64,000 nt of DNA from Amyelois transitella (lineage: Eukaryota; Arthropoda; Insecta; Lepidoptera; Pyralidae), in assembly GCF_032362555.1 (NCBI RefSeq), contig NC_083506.1, positions 4,449,501-4,513,500 on the forward strand. The letters are read 5' to 3'. Shown here piece by piece: positions 1 to 13,900 of this stretch. The notes beneath the pieces are model-generated. The model was not told the DNA's origin and searched no databases. It worked only from the letters and a program-made list of their open reading frames with translations. Position 1 is the first letter of the stretch. The number at the start of each line of letters is the position of its first letter. A program made the position numbers and the translations under genes.

Positions 1-1109
1 CCCACGCATCAAACTACACGTCAATCGAGTTACCGAGACGAAAAGAACGTATTTTATGCCTTCGTTTTCTGAGAAGGACGATGTAGGTATAGATACGCCA
101 ACAGGATATCGAACCAAATAAATTGGTCATTAAGAAAATCTTGTTAGATAGGATACTTGGAAATTATTCCAGGTCATGATAAGTACACTTATTTCATAAT
201 GAGTTAAACTTCCAATACATGCGATAAACAGATAACAAGTATGTTTTTCAGGATACAGTTACTTAAATATGTTGTCAATGGTAACAACAATATTAGTAGT
301 AGGTATTAGGAAATTTTGTCGCGAAACAATTCAATATTATTGTCATTATTATCTTACCCTACAAATTCGTATCACGCCAGTAGTAGGTACCTAACAATAA
401 AATAAAATACCACACCATACTGTTGTTAGTTGAGTTGACTTATCTGCATGTGGATTGGATATGCAGACATTTGTTTGATGCAAACAAACAGTTCAAATTA
501 TATTGGAGCCAATCGTAATTAGTAAATGCGTCAATACACCGGGTACATGCTTGATGTACGGTAACTGGATGCAGGCATTCCCTGGATTGTTAAATGGTTT
601 AATTTTAGTTTGCTTTTATCCCGAATGCTTGTAACACAATTGATCTTAGTTGAACTATATCGTTTCTATGGTTTTTTTATTCACTAAAAGTTTACGTATT
701 ACAATTTTCGACGTTTTTGTTATTTGATTTTGCAATGTTCTTAATGACTACTTAACAAATGTGGTTGGAATTTGGTTGCGTGATCAATATCATTTGTCAA
801 CTAATGCCAAATTAAATCCACTTGGAACGTACAGTTTATTAGACTGGTTCGTATGTCGGCCAATGTCCGTATTGGTGTTAACCATACACCGTTTCATGCA
901 AACATACGCAAGTAGGCCGTATTCTCGTTTTTTGTTGATTATGGTTTTCAGTATAGGCTTTCCGTGTAGTCCTTAAAAATCCTAGATCGATGCAAAAGAA
1001 TGGACTTAATAAAATAACGTAAAAAAAATATATCAAACCTCCACAACAAGAAATTAGGCCGAAAATCTAGCCCGAAATAAGGCTTTACAGTGTATTTATT
1101 TCTTATATA
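1..1109. other. AT-rich non-coding, likely ASAP intron
   Basis: No exon is recognisable on either strand. Because the ASAP coding sequence ends in an open phase-0 donor at 1932 on the minus strand, this stretch is probably intronic sequence of that gene, whose later exons must lie left of the window. Confidence 0.5.
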
Positions 1110-1722
1110 CAGTAGAATCTCTATAACCCGAACCTCGTTAAGTCGTAATGCTCAGTAAGTCGAAAAAAAATGCCATTCCCTTCCGCTGAACCCCTAAATC
1201 CGCAATATCTCGAATTATTTAGACTTTGTAACTCGAACAAAATGTTATTTTTCTGCGAGGTGTCAATAGTACATATTTATACTCTATAACTCGAATTTAA
1301 AAAAATTGACTCCGGAAGTCGAAGTTAGTAAAATATAATGATATTTCCCGAACGCACAGCAATTCAGTACATTGAAAGATGTAATGATATCGAGGATCAT
1401 GTATTCGGTTCGTTGTTTGAATTTGAAAAAGTAATTAATAAAACATCTGCATTTGCAGATTTTTTATACTACTGTTATCTTCTTTTGATTTTCTGTAGTT
1501 GTTTGTAATGTAATTTTCTGTAGTTGTGTGTAATGTTAACTTCACTAATACTTATGCAATATCATGCTATAAAACTTAAGAAAAGTATTATTTCTAATCC
1601 TTTCAAAGTCGAAATTTAAGCAATTAAATCCTTTGTATCTCGAAATTCGTGATAAGTCGAAAACTCGTCATCTCGAAATTTTTAGCATTTCCCTTGACAT
1701 TTGAGTTATCGAGATACGACTG
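1110..1722. mobile_element. pogo/Tigger-like non-autonomous DNA transposon
   Basis: The left end reads CAGTAGAATCTCTATAACC and the right end, reverse complemented, reads CAGTCGTATCTCGATAACTC, so the termini are imperfect inverted repeats flanked by TA, the pogo/Tigger target duplication. Both halves carry repeated 'taagtcga' and 'tctcgaa' motifs. Around 1335-1500 a short reading frame may be the remnant of a transposase C-terminal region. At 613 bp it is far too short to be autonomous. Confidence 0.72.
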
Positions 1723-1931
1723 TATTTGGAAAAGTACATTAGTATACATACAATACCTTGCTTTAAAGATTAAGTCTAAATTGTTTTCATATTTATACCT
1801 ATTACAGTTGTACACAGCATTTGCTACAAACTTGTATATCGTTATATACCAACATAGTATATATAAAATTACACTGCGCTACGGAACCCAGCAGCAACAA
1901 TGTAGTAAATATTTTGACAATTATCACATAC

Positions 1932-4900
1932 CAGCGTCTTCATAAGAGCTGACAATTCTTTGGTGACGACGGCAAACTTGAGGAAAGCCGCTGCGATGTC
2001 CGGCTCGGAATCTTTGTTGAGGGCGTTCCCTCCAAGGCGCTCCAGAGCTCGGGCCAGATACATCTCGTTATCCACGTGAGCTGTAAATAATTTTACACTA
2101 TCAATAAATTCATCCATTAAATACGTAGTTTATCTCTTTACAAAACTTATTCTTATTTGGTACGCTAAAATATAACGATGTTTGCAAGTACATGCCTTCA
2201 AAAGTAATTTTCAAAGGCATTTTTAACATCTTTCCAGTCGTGTTTCAGCAGCAACAGTAGGTTTTCGAACAACGACATAACATAAACCTATGAGGCATGA
2301 CGTCCCCAAAGATCTTGCTTATAGAAAGATAATACTTATTAACATTTTACAATAGTAAATAACGATGCTAGATAAAAAGATTGTACCAATTATTGTTTCA
2401 GATAAAAAGTTTCTTCGTTCAATTACTCGGTACGGGATCTTCGCCTGATGGCGGACATTTAATTAGTTACTTTGGATTAACTTGGGGCTTGGGTTATGCT
2501 TGTTCAGAGCGGAACGGAGTGGAGCGTTAAACTTTATCCACTGAAGATGCAATTGTGTGCATCCTATATAAATTACCAACTAAAAATAAACTTCTACCTA
2601 ATTGTGCATCTGAAATATGATTGATGTGGAAAATTTGACGCACTTTTAAATGATACTGGATTGTCAAACGGCCATCTTCACAAGTGCTACACGAACTGTT
2701 TAAACATTTGAGATTAGGATTTAGGATTGTTACCGTTTCTGTTTCATTTACAACAATTTAATCCTAATAACAAAGTATAGAAAATAGGGGATAAAATACA
2801 ACATTACAATGAAACAAAAATAGAATTAACGCTTAGATCCGTGTTGTGGAGTGGCCCACATCTGCCTAGCTCAATCCTGCCGACGCTGTCGGAATACTAA
2901 ATAGCAAGTACTGCCTGGCCTTTCAATTTCTCCGCGAGACCTACCATTTGTCGCCACTTTGTATGTACCAAATGAGTCCTTGGGCTTTCATCAAAACTGG
3001 ATACCGGATACTTAACAATAAAGGAAACAAGAAATTCGAAACGGCTGCACTATTGAATATTTCATGAATCGGACAATCAATAGGAAGACGATCAACTGTT
3101 TCTTCTTTTTTCATTTTTCATTGGTGACGGGGTAGATATAGCTTTTAGGTTGTATACAAATTCTAGCTAACGATCTCGATCTGGAAATCGTAGAAAATTT
3201 CTTAAAACAACTTTCGTACTTCGCGGCACGATCTAGCTTTATTTGACACGGACATGTACAAGCATAATTTATTCTCACCTCGCGTTAAAGTTGAAATGCA
3301 ACTTACATTATGCGTGCGTGCTCATAAAATATCTTAGTCTCTCAAAATGAAAGTAACGTCGCTGTGACGTTCGGTGTAAGCCCTGAAATGTAATGTGACT
3401 CTATGAAGAATCAATCCAATCAAATGGATATCATCACAAGTTTGCGCATCTTTATTAAGTTGTCCAGTAATTTAACTATGTAACTTTCGGAACGCTGATA
3501 AATAATGGGAACTTGATGAGTTTTGAAGACGGCAATGTCGAACAGAATACACAAAACCATCTCGAAACTATCAATAATTTTATTGCAAATTCATTGAATC
3601 GCGCTGAAATAGTCCAAGCGTATGTGGCCCGCGTTATGAACAAAATTACCACATTCTATCGTACACACCAGATACATATGATCGATGGTACTACACACGA
3701 TTAAATCTGATTGGTTGGTTTTCCAGGCACGACCTTGCCAAGTCTGGCTCTGTAAACCTGCGCGACTAAACCGGCTGCAATAAAGAAAAAACAAACAACT
3801 ATAGCACGCGATGGAATTGCATTGCTAACCTGTCATTCATGCGTGTACCTTTCTTAGAAAGAACCCGGTTGTTTATCAATATCTACGGCAAATAAGAACT
3901 CTAAGGTATTCCTACATAGAATGTCTGCATCATCAAGGCAAAAAAGAGATGACATTCAAACCAACCAGCTATATGCGGCCGTTTTGCCTGGTAATCCAAA
4001 GAATAAAGGTGTGGTTTGTCTGTATGTGTCTTATCAAAATAAAGATCCTTCCCAATTCAGAAATTTTATGCATCACACCAAAAAGAGAGAAACTACCACC
4101 ATTAAAGAAAACTAAAAAATAAATCTACAAATAGCGGTTTTGAAAATTAATCTATTTCAATTAATCATAACACAGAAAGTACATAAACAAGTGCAATATC
4201 ATCAGGTCATTTGAAACAACTATACATACATATAGCAAGTCTAAAACAATAATCGTGTAAGCTAAGCCTAGGCTATTTGCCAAGTTACATTGATCAAGTA
4301 AACCGAGTGACCAAGGTGTCGAGCAAGCTGCCAACTATTATCGATCGAAAGAAAAGTGAAGATAATTGATGTTACCCGTATTTAAAAATGTATGCAAATA
4401 ATTAAAGACAAAAAAAAATATACTTATAGGTATGAAATTACCTAACTTCATGTTTACCAAACAATTCATCGGCAGGGTGATTTTTTTTTTGCTGTAGTCA
4501 CAATTAAATTTTGTCACACTTATCAAAAAAAAACTTTTCATTCGCCACGCATGCCTTTTTTGGAGATTCTCATCCCAGATCAAAACGTATTCTTTCAGCT
4601 CTGTCAACTAAAAGATCATGAAAAAGTTGATCAAATAAAAGTTTTTATTATCTTCTGAGGTATATATACATACAATTGTGGAATGAACATGTAACAGCAA
4701 AGGTTGTGAACATCTGCTGCAGCTACTCGACCAATGTAAATCATGTCCCAGTACGTTACCGCGCGAGACAGACATTTGACCTACTTTCCATGAAAACGTG
4801 CGAGTTAAAGGGAATTCCATTCGAGACTGACCGCAGTCCATTCGCCGCATTTCAAGTTAAATCTTCCCAAATTACCTACTCAATATTTCCAGCTTCCCAG

Positions 4901-7900
4901 ATACCACTTACATTTGAAATCAACTTTTAAATTGTTGTGTGTTAAGTACCACTCCATATTTCTCTTAAGGATGTAAAAGGCAACTAAGGGAAAGGCTAAT
5001 AAATTTGTTGAAGGCGTTGGGTTAGCAACCTATCACTTTATGAATCTCGATTTCATCTTATACCAAACCGCTGAACGTGGCCTTTCAGTCTTTTTGAGAC
5101 TGTTCAAGTTCTGTCAACCCCGACTGGGGTATAGACGTAATTATATGTATGTGTGTTAAGTGTATACATTTACAAAATGTCATCAAGAAAGTGGCGTAAA
5201 AAGTAGTGGCTCATAAATATAAATAGACCACAGCTTACTTTATCTTATTTCTAATTTTCATACTTGGCTGCAAGATGACAGCATGATGGCTTATTGAATA
5301 GTTTAGGATAACAAACAGTTTGCAAAATAAATCTCTACTCCTCATATCCTGTTCTTAAAACTGTCGGAGACAAAGCAAAAAGATGCCAAAGTGAAAAGAT
5401 ATTTAAGGATTCGCGATACAACAGCAAAACCGAAATCAACCAATTGCTACATTTCCGGATCATGATAAGATTTTCGGCAATTAAAGTCAAAAGACAACGA
5501 AAACAGCACGGCCCATTAAGAGAGCCCTTAAATTATTAATCAACACACGGTCAAATTGATGGGCTGTTCACTAAATAATGTATCAACGTCTGTAACAGGC
5601 AGTTTTGTTGCGATATTTAGGTCATTCTAGTTCAGTGAGTTGAACGAACTCTCGTCCTAGGAGCCGGTTCCGCTAACCATATTACAGTCTAATATCTACC
5701 TAAATACTGTTAGTACTCTCGCGAGTCTCTTGAGGAATTCTCATCAAACGTCCTTGAGATGATTAAGACCTTAAGGGCACAGAATACAGATATGTGCTTC
5801 AGAGTTTTACCCTCAGAATACAGAAATTTGCTGTTTTCTTTGGTTATAACCTGTGGTTATACCTCCTATAACGAGTGCCGTGTTATTCCCGGCACTTAAG
5901 AATATGACCACTCCATATCTTTTTAATGGATGTCGTAAAAAGTGAGTAATGTAATAGGAGCACAGTCATCTATTGCCAGCTTCATGCTAATCTGGTAGCG
6001 AAGAAAAAACATAGTGTGTGCCGGCTGCTTCTCTTCCCGTGCGGATTAAAAAATAAATCAAGGGAAAGGCTAACATAAAATTAAGATTATTCACTTGACC
6101 AAAACCGTATGTATTCAAAACGTCCTATTGCTCAAGGCTTGAAGAATTGAAAACAAAAATTCTACACACAAAGCCCCTAAAACACAGAGGAGAAAATAAA
6201 AAAATCTGGTTCAACAATTGCAGTCGCGTGCAAGCTGCTGTCTAAGGCACGTGGCAACAGTGCACCGACATGCAACAAAGAAAATCGATTACTGACTGAA
6301 TTAAATATGACAACCCTTTCATTTGTTCGTGAATAAATAAGTACCCACTGCTATGTTCAGAGTTCTCGTATAAGTATAATTTAACAAAGGTCTTTTCGGA
6401 AAAAAGGGATTTATATTCCGTTATATACCTCTATTTCACATTTTTATTAAGTAATTGGTATTTGCTATATGATCGAAGGATATTTGCATTAGAACCTCGA
6501 CCTAACGTATACAATGCTGAATGTTGATGATGAGTACCTTAATAAAAAAATAAACTCTTAAACGTTGAAAATTTTAACGTAAGTGCCGCCTAGAAATGCT
6601 TCCTCATTTCAACCTCTTCAAAACTATTTCCATGCTGCATACCTTTACTGCAGTCTCGACTCGACAACGATGCACCACGGGTATTTGGTCTATTCTGGTC
6701 TTATCTATTCATACTACTTCCTCTCTCCCTATTTTTAGTTCGGTCTCGTGTTTCGTATCGCCTCCATAACTAGAAACGAGCCGTGAATACAAATAAACCG
6801 ATCAATATATTTAACATATTCTCATATATAAATACTTCAGTAATAAAGGAAAATTCATTTACTATCTCTCGGTATTCACATTGCACTAAACTAGGTCTCG
6901 GTGGTTGTATTAAAAAAATATCATGTCGAATAGAGAATAGAGACAGTGTCACTGTCTCTACCAAATTATTTCTGAACTCTCGTCTCTTTTGTGTTGTTAT
7001 TGTATGTTTTACCCTTATGGTACAATAAAGTGTTTTATCTATCTACCTTTTCCAAAAATATTTAGATGATTTAACACAAATCCGCGTATTTCCCTAGTAC
7101 TTACCATTTCCAGAATTGTGAATTGCCTTAATTGCCTTCTTGAGTTTTGTGAGGCCATCTCGGTCGAAATCCAACGTCTGAAACAAGATATAGATGTTAT
7201 CAACACAGGAATAGAAGAGAAAGAGAGAATTCTCTCTGTCTTTAGTCACACCATAGACATATCAAGTATTTAAGTCAACAGAGCCAGTCCATTTTTTTGT
7301 CAGTTTGCTCAAATAATGCGATAACAATAATGGAACCCCGGTTACGTCAGGAGTTTTTGAAGTCTGGAACGAACATCTGCCACCCCATTCGAGTTATCAA
7401 TGACCCCTCCGAATCGAGCAAGGCCGAAATAACGCGTGCGCACGCAGCACGGCACTTTTCAAACGCTCGCAAGCGCTTGTGATCCTCAAGTGGCAGGCTT
7501 TTTTTTATTATGGTAGTTTATAAGAATATTGGTGCATATTGTTAGTTTATTGATGCATTTTGGTCTTGGTCTTCATTTAAAACTTTGACCACCATGAACA
7601 ACTTTAGGCATCTATATGAAATTAGGTAGTTATCGAAATTAGAAACACAATAAAAAGCCCTTATGGAATTGATTTCCCAAGCCTATCAATGAAGTAGTTC
7701 TTAAATATGGGCACGTTTGATATACTTGCGACGTGTCAAATTTTACGGAAAAATGTTTTTTTTTTATTGAGCATACTATTTATTTCAGCAGCTGTTATCG
7801 GTCACGAATTTATATGGAAGCTTCCTAATAAATAAATTGAACAATTCAATATTTTTATCAAGTCATGTTTTGTGCTATAGCTTGAAATCATAGAGACCGG

Positions 7901-10900
7901 AATAAAATAAGACCGTATTATTGCGATTTCTTTGCTTCAAATATAACAAGATGCGCGTCTTATACTCAAAAGGCAATATAGGTACTTACATTAACTTTTT
8001 GAGAACAATGTAACTGATCATTTGTGAAGCGTGTTATTAAGTACCTTCTAGGTATCGTATAAAACAAATAACTACTATAGGAACAAAAGATCGAACGCTG
8101 CTGATTAAATGAGGCCATGCGAACTCAAGTTTTCAAGCAGACGTCGACATGATCACACAGATTATAGGGATGTGTTCTAGTAAAAAAAGGCCAGATTTCG
8201 ACTTAACGTATGGTTGGCTTCCATATAATTCCGATATAAGTAAGAAAATACAAACACTTTGTGTACCTAATCATGTGAATAAGTGGTAAAAGATGAATTG
8301 CATACATTAATAGTGACATAATTTAAGATGAAAATCTAGAGAATTCTTGATATGTTTATAATGTCTGGCAAAAACTAAAATTGTCGATAACTATTTCCTG
8401 TTACAATTCCAACAGCAATTTAACGCTCAAGGCGTAAATTAAAATGAAATTAAAACCTCTTTAATACAATTTCAGTTTCTCAGCTGCAAATCTCTTCACC
8501 TAATTTACGAGATGCACGAACTCCTTACAATTTAAAATATTCGAATATCTTTCGGCGGATATTACATAATGATGTTGCTTCCAATTACAAAGATGTGCAA
8601 TGTGGAGTTGTTATTTCGCTTTCTTCGCCGTGACCAACGACGCATAGCCGTTTGCGTAAATCACGTCATCATGATGCAATTATGCCATATCACATAGCAT
8701 CTCCATTACATTGATGACAATCGCGTATTGTCTCGTTTCCACGAAACGATCTCGACCTTTTTTTATTAAGAACTTCCTAGAGCGCGTTTTGTGGTATGGT
8801 TTGGCTTTTTGCTTGATGTGTGTAATCGTCAATTGTAATCTTAGGTCACTGTTGCGTTCAAGATTTTCTGAAGTCTGCATTCAAAGAAATGTCAGGACGA
8901 AATTTTAAAGAATAGGTCATTTAACCACTGAAATATATATAAGAACCTAAAATGAATCGTTATATATATTTATGGTACAGTAAATAGAGTGTAAATCTAT
9001 CTCTTTTAATTTAATTTTAAACTGACTTTAAAAGCTACGAAATATACAAGAACCGCTAAATTTAAATTGCTTCAAATTAATCACTAGTGTCAAAACTCTA
9101 TAACGTAAACCGTACGCTACAAAGACGTAATTTATCGCGAGCCATTATCGTAGAGCAGCATGCATTGTTCCACTATTTATACATGGGCAATATTACAAAA
9201 CAGTTTAGTATGGTTGCATAAAATTACGCGTTGATTTACTACGGAGAATCATGTTTGTAGGTTAGTTTGGCTTTAATCATCGTTCATTATTGAAATATGT
9301 GGTACACGGCACCAAAAAAAAATAAAATAGGACCGCTCCTCCTTCTCTTTCCCATGAATGGCAATTTCGGGTAAAAAGCAACTATGGGATAGGCTTATAA
9401 ACTTCTTCTTTTAAGCGATGAGCTAGCAACCAGTCAGTATTTGAATCTCAATTTTCTCATCAAGCCAAAAAGCTGAACGTGGCCTATCAGTATTTTCAAG
9501 GCTCGTCTACCCCGCAAGGGATATAGACGTAACTATATGTATGTATATTTGTAATTACAATTTTTACGTTGGTAGTAACTTTTTTTTAGTATACATATGG
9601 TGACATATTTACGTTTGTTGAAGAAACAGCTGTTTGAACCGGGCCGCGGAGGGTGAAAGTAACACATTTCAATAAAGAGACTGCATGATGTGAACACGGT
9701 TTATTAGAGATAAATATAACCTTAATATATTTGAAACAGGAAACAAAATTTATTACGTGTTTTACTTTACCGATACGTGACGACAAAATGTATTTTTTGA
9801 AATCGCAAGAAGTGTGAGTGACCCATTCACACTTCTTGCGATTTCAAAAAATTCGAGAACTTCTATAAAGTATATATCACATAACATCAGCGTTTTTAAT
9901 CGGAACCGAAGAGATAGAAATGGTGAGAATATAAGATATATAATCAATCGTCTCAAAAATTTAAAAAACCCTACAGGATTAATCTTTGCTATTGCAAAAA
10001 GCATTGGCTCATAGCACAGCAGGTCACATAGGTACAGAGTTTTCCTAACGACGTTTATCGTGGTGACAAAGTGACTAAGTCGATACTTAAAACAAGTTTT
10101 TTAGTTTTAATAACTGTACCTATTCATTAAGCTTTAAAGATTACGTAAAGTTCCAAAGTAAGTATAATAAGTACCTAACACGAGTCTGATCGTAACACGA
10201 CGAAAATTTCTTAGATAAAAACAATTTATATTATAAATGTTCGATATATCTCCATGAATTAATTCCATGACGCATACGGTAGTCACCAATTCATAAGAAA
10301 AATAATTGTTTTGAGTCACTGCTTACTAACTAAGCTTACAAAGCATATTTTTACACGAACGGCCGAAAATCTAAGACTAATTTTAATTTTATTATAATAA
10401 TAGATTATATATTACCCACTTAAAGCTTTCGCCTGCGGCTCTGCCCGCGTGAAAAGTACCTACCTTATGTCCTTTACTGTCTATAATATACATATTATGC
10501 AAAATTTCACGGAGATCAGTTCAGTAGTTTTGATGTGACACAAACACGCTTTCACATTTATAATATTTGTATGGATTAAAGGTATTTTTATTACGCGGAT
10601 TGAGTATGTTATTCGATGAATTGAGGTTCGATGAAACCTGCTTCAGGGCTGCTTCGCAAAAACCTGTACCAGCAAGGGAAAGCTGTTGACCTTGAGGCGA
10701 GGCGCATCGAAAGTTTGTCGTGTTCAAAATTACAGAACCAAACACAAACATTTTTTTTATTAACTCTCAAAGAAAAAGGGCATCTTTAATAGGGTTTCAC
10801 CCGAAACATTTGTGAACTATTGAGATTGTTTGTAAATATTTTAAGGCTTTATTAAATAAAAAGAGGCCGCCCGCGACTTCGTCCGCGTGGAATAAATCCC

Positions 10901-13900
10901 GCGGGAACTCCGGGATAAAAAGTAGCCTATGTGTTATTCTGGGACTTCTGCTACCTACATATCAAACTACTCACTAGCTTTTGCATTTATAATATTTATT
11001 ATTATATTATTTACCTTCGGTCATCTTTAACCACAGTGAACATTAACGTTTTAATAATATTGTAAACAATGGACCTCTTAGTAAAATGATTTGAGTACGT
11101 TAATTCGTAGTTACTGAACAAGTTTGTAGCAAATGTGAGCATGCTAGACGAGTGGTGGAATAAAAAACAAGCCCGTTTTTGGAGCGAGGCTTTGCAAGGC
11201 ATTAAAACTTTCTCTCTTAAAACACGTACGAGGGATTTCTATAAAACCTCGCAGGCTGTACTAAACTAAAAACCGCTGATATGAGAAATGTGTGCTTTTC
11301 ATTTTACTCGTAGTTTTCATAAGTTTTGTCCGTCAAAAATCATGCGCAATAAAATAGATTTGCAGGATTTAGTCGATTATTACATACAACCTTTTGCACA
11401 GGGCTTTACTCCCATGGATATTTCCAGAAAACAACTCTTGTTAGTTTTTAAGATTTTGCGTATCTCTGTGCCTTTAATGATCGTAATCGGTGCAACATTT
11501 TGTATGAACACCAGTGTGAAAACATTACAAACATATAGATAGATACAACATTACAAATACATATTTCTTTCAATTCTAATATTAGATTTTTATTTAATAA
11601 TTTTAGTTTATTACATAAGTAACGAATAAAATTTATGCTAAATGATTAAAAATTATTTATAAATTAGTTATTTAAAAACACCGCTATTAATTTACGAAAA
11701 TATATCCTATTGACTTTGATACGGCCCGATAAATAAGAAGTTAAGCTGACTGTTCAAGTTTGTTTGACTTTCTTACGTTTTAAAACGTAAGAAAGTTAAA
11801 CAAACACGTTTTTTTTTTCGGTACCATACCAGTATTAAATGATATTTTATTACAGAAATATTTAAATGCTCAATATGCCGTAACTGTACTGTTTTGTATA
11901 GAAACATAAAATTCAAAACATATCATACACAAAATATCCATCAGGTTTGATAATTGACCTCCCATCAACAATATTAGGCCACAATACTTAGAAACTTACA
12001 ATGCTTGGCCTATACTTTTTTTATATTTTCCACTTGAAAGAATATTTTCTCAGGTATCTTATACAATTTTTAACAAATGACCGCAGAGGGACTTAGCGGG
12101 ATAGACGGACGTTTTAGACTGCGATGGTGCACTGCACACATAATTAAAGAGAGAAAGTTTATGCACTCTGGTTTTATTTGAGTGGTCGTGTACTTTCGTT
12201 TAATGGTCAATTCGATTTTGATACCTCCGGAAATCCGTTGCTTTTTCTGGTTTCCGTTTTGTATAGTACTCTTACAAATTATGCGTCCGTCGAGTTAAAA
12301 CAACATAATTTTTAAAAACAATGGCACAGAATATAAAGTAGCACTAACATGCCTTTATGGCTCAGTTGCGTAAGGAAAACATAACGAATGCTGCAAGCGA
12401 ACGACTTTAAAATTGTTCAAGCATAACCAATTAAGGTCTGTCAAAAGTAAACAAAACTGGAAAGTTTCAAATTAAAGAATCTGTTCAAATCATCAAAAAA
12501 CTTTTGTTTTTTTTGACACGCGGTTTACGTGTTATGACGAAACTGGAATATTGCAATTAGAACAAAAATACCTAGTAGCTCATATGTATTTAAGTCGCAT
12601 ATTTAATGTCAACTCAATTTAAACGTCGTCCTGTTATCTATTCACCAGTCAACGAAGCAAAAACTTTCTTAATGAGATCGTCCTTCAGATAATGATCGTG
12701 TTATAGGATTCCTTAATGACAACTACCGCATAAGGCCGTGAGCGAGAGTAAAATATTATCTATAGACAATCAGAACTTCAAACAAGTGTGTTCAGGATCT
12801 GTTGATAAGTATACTTCCAGACGGTTATCGATACCAATCATTCAAAATGCAATACAACCTTTGGACCGTATTGTATGGCTTTGCCTTCAAGCCTCTGTTT
12901 AAATGACGAGCGTGAAACTCGCAATAGCAAGTTTATATGTGTCACAAGATGATAAAAGATAATGAGATGAGTCACAACCGCAGCGGAAAGGTCGTTATGT
13001 CGAATGCACCACTTCACATCTTTTCACGTAATTACTCGTAATATACCGAGAGCAACGTAAGCACAAAATCTGCCATGAGGTTTATTTTTAAACTAAGTGA
13101 TCCCGTACAGATTTTGCTGTGAAGGTAATCTGAAACAAATTGAAGCAATCTGTCGTTTTGTACAAAAAAAATATGTCTCAAAAGATTTACCTGGTCTCCA
13201 AATAACTGTATATACAGAATTTTGAAAAAAAAAACTGACTTCATAAAACACTAAAAAGTTAAAAATAAATTGAAATTAAATTATCAATAAGTACATATCC
13301 GATTAGTGTGTTGGTACCTTACCTACCATGAAGGTAGGTAATTTCTGGAGCCGTTGCCCACCAATCGCGCCACGCCAAGACACAAAACGTAGGTATACTA
13401 TGTGCAATCTATCAGTAATTGACACATAAAAGTGACAATTAGTATTTTATTGGGCACAGCCTCCAAAAATTGTTCTTTAGTGTACACAATCCTTACAAGA
13501 ACCTGCTCACAATGCAACATGGTGGCATTCAGGAATGATTCACCGGTTGCCGACCTTTGCAGTCCAAACAGATAGTAATATAGGCCCATCCCTAAAACGA
13601 AAACATTCGAGCACACGTGAAACCGGCTGAATGTAGTGTTGGTGATTCTATCGTTTTTAAGACAAATCCTTTGACATAGGTAGTCAATCTTTATAATTTA
13701 ATTTTGAGCGTCTATGTTGGAAACATAGATGTAGTTACATTATCAATGGGTCCCGCAGGCAGTTCGGCTACAAGTTTACTTGGTTAGTTACGGACGTCAA
13801 ACGGGACGACGGAATTATCCAATGCAGGTCATAAGCGGACCACAAATTCCTCTCCACCGAGGAAGCAACAGGGACTCAGCCAAGATAATGATGATTGTGA

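Larger units (their letters stand above)
2081..7104. other. ASAP intron 2
   Basis: No additional exon was found. It contains SINE-like copies near 4947-5155 and 5885-6080 and a small 11-bp-arm palindrome at 6938-6960. Short open frames near 3513, 3921 and 4608-4930 show no recognisable domain. Confidence 0.6.

Noticed and set aside
4608-4930. Overlapping open frames on both strands (80 and 84 codons)
   Set aside because: Neither resembles a known protein and neither has a convincing promoter, start context or partner exon.
11288-11542. Open frame of 84 codons in ASAP intron 1
   Set aside because: No domain, no splice-consistent neighbours and AT-rich codon use; best read as chance.
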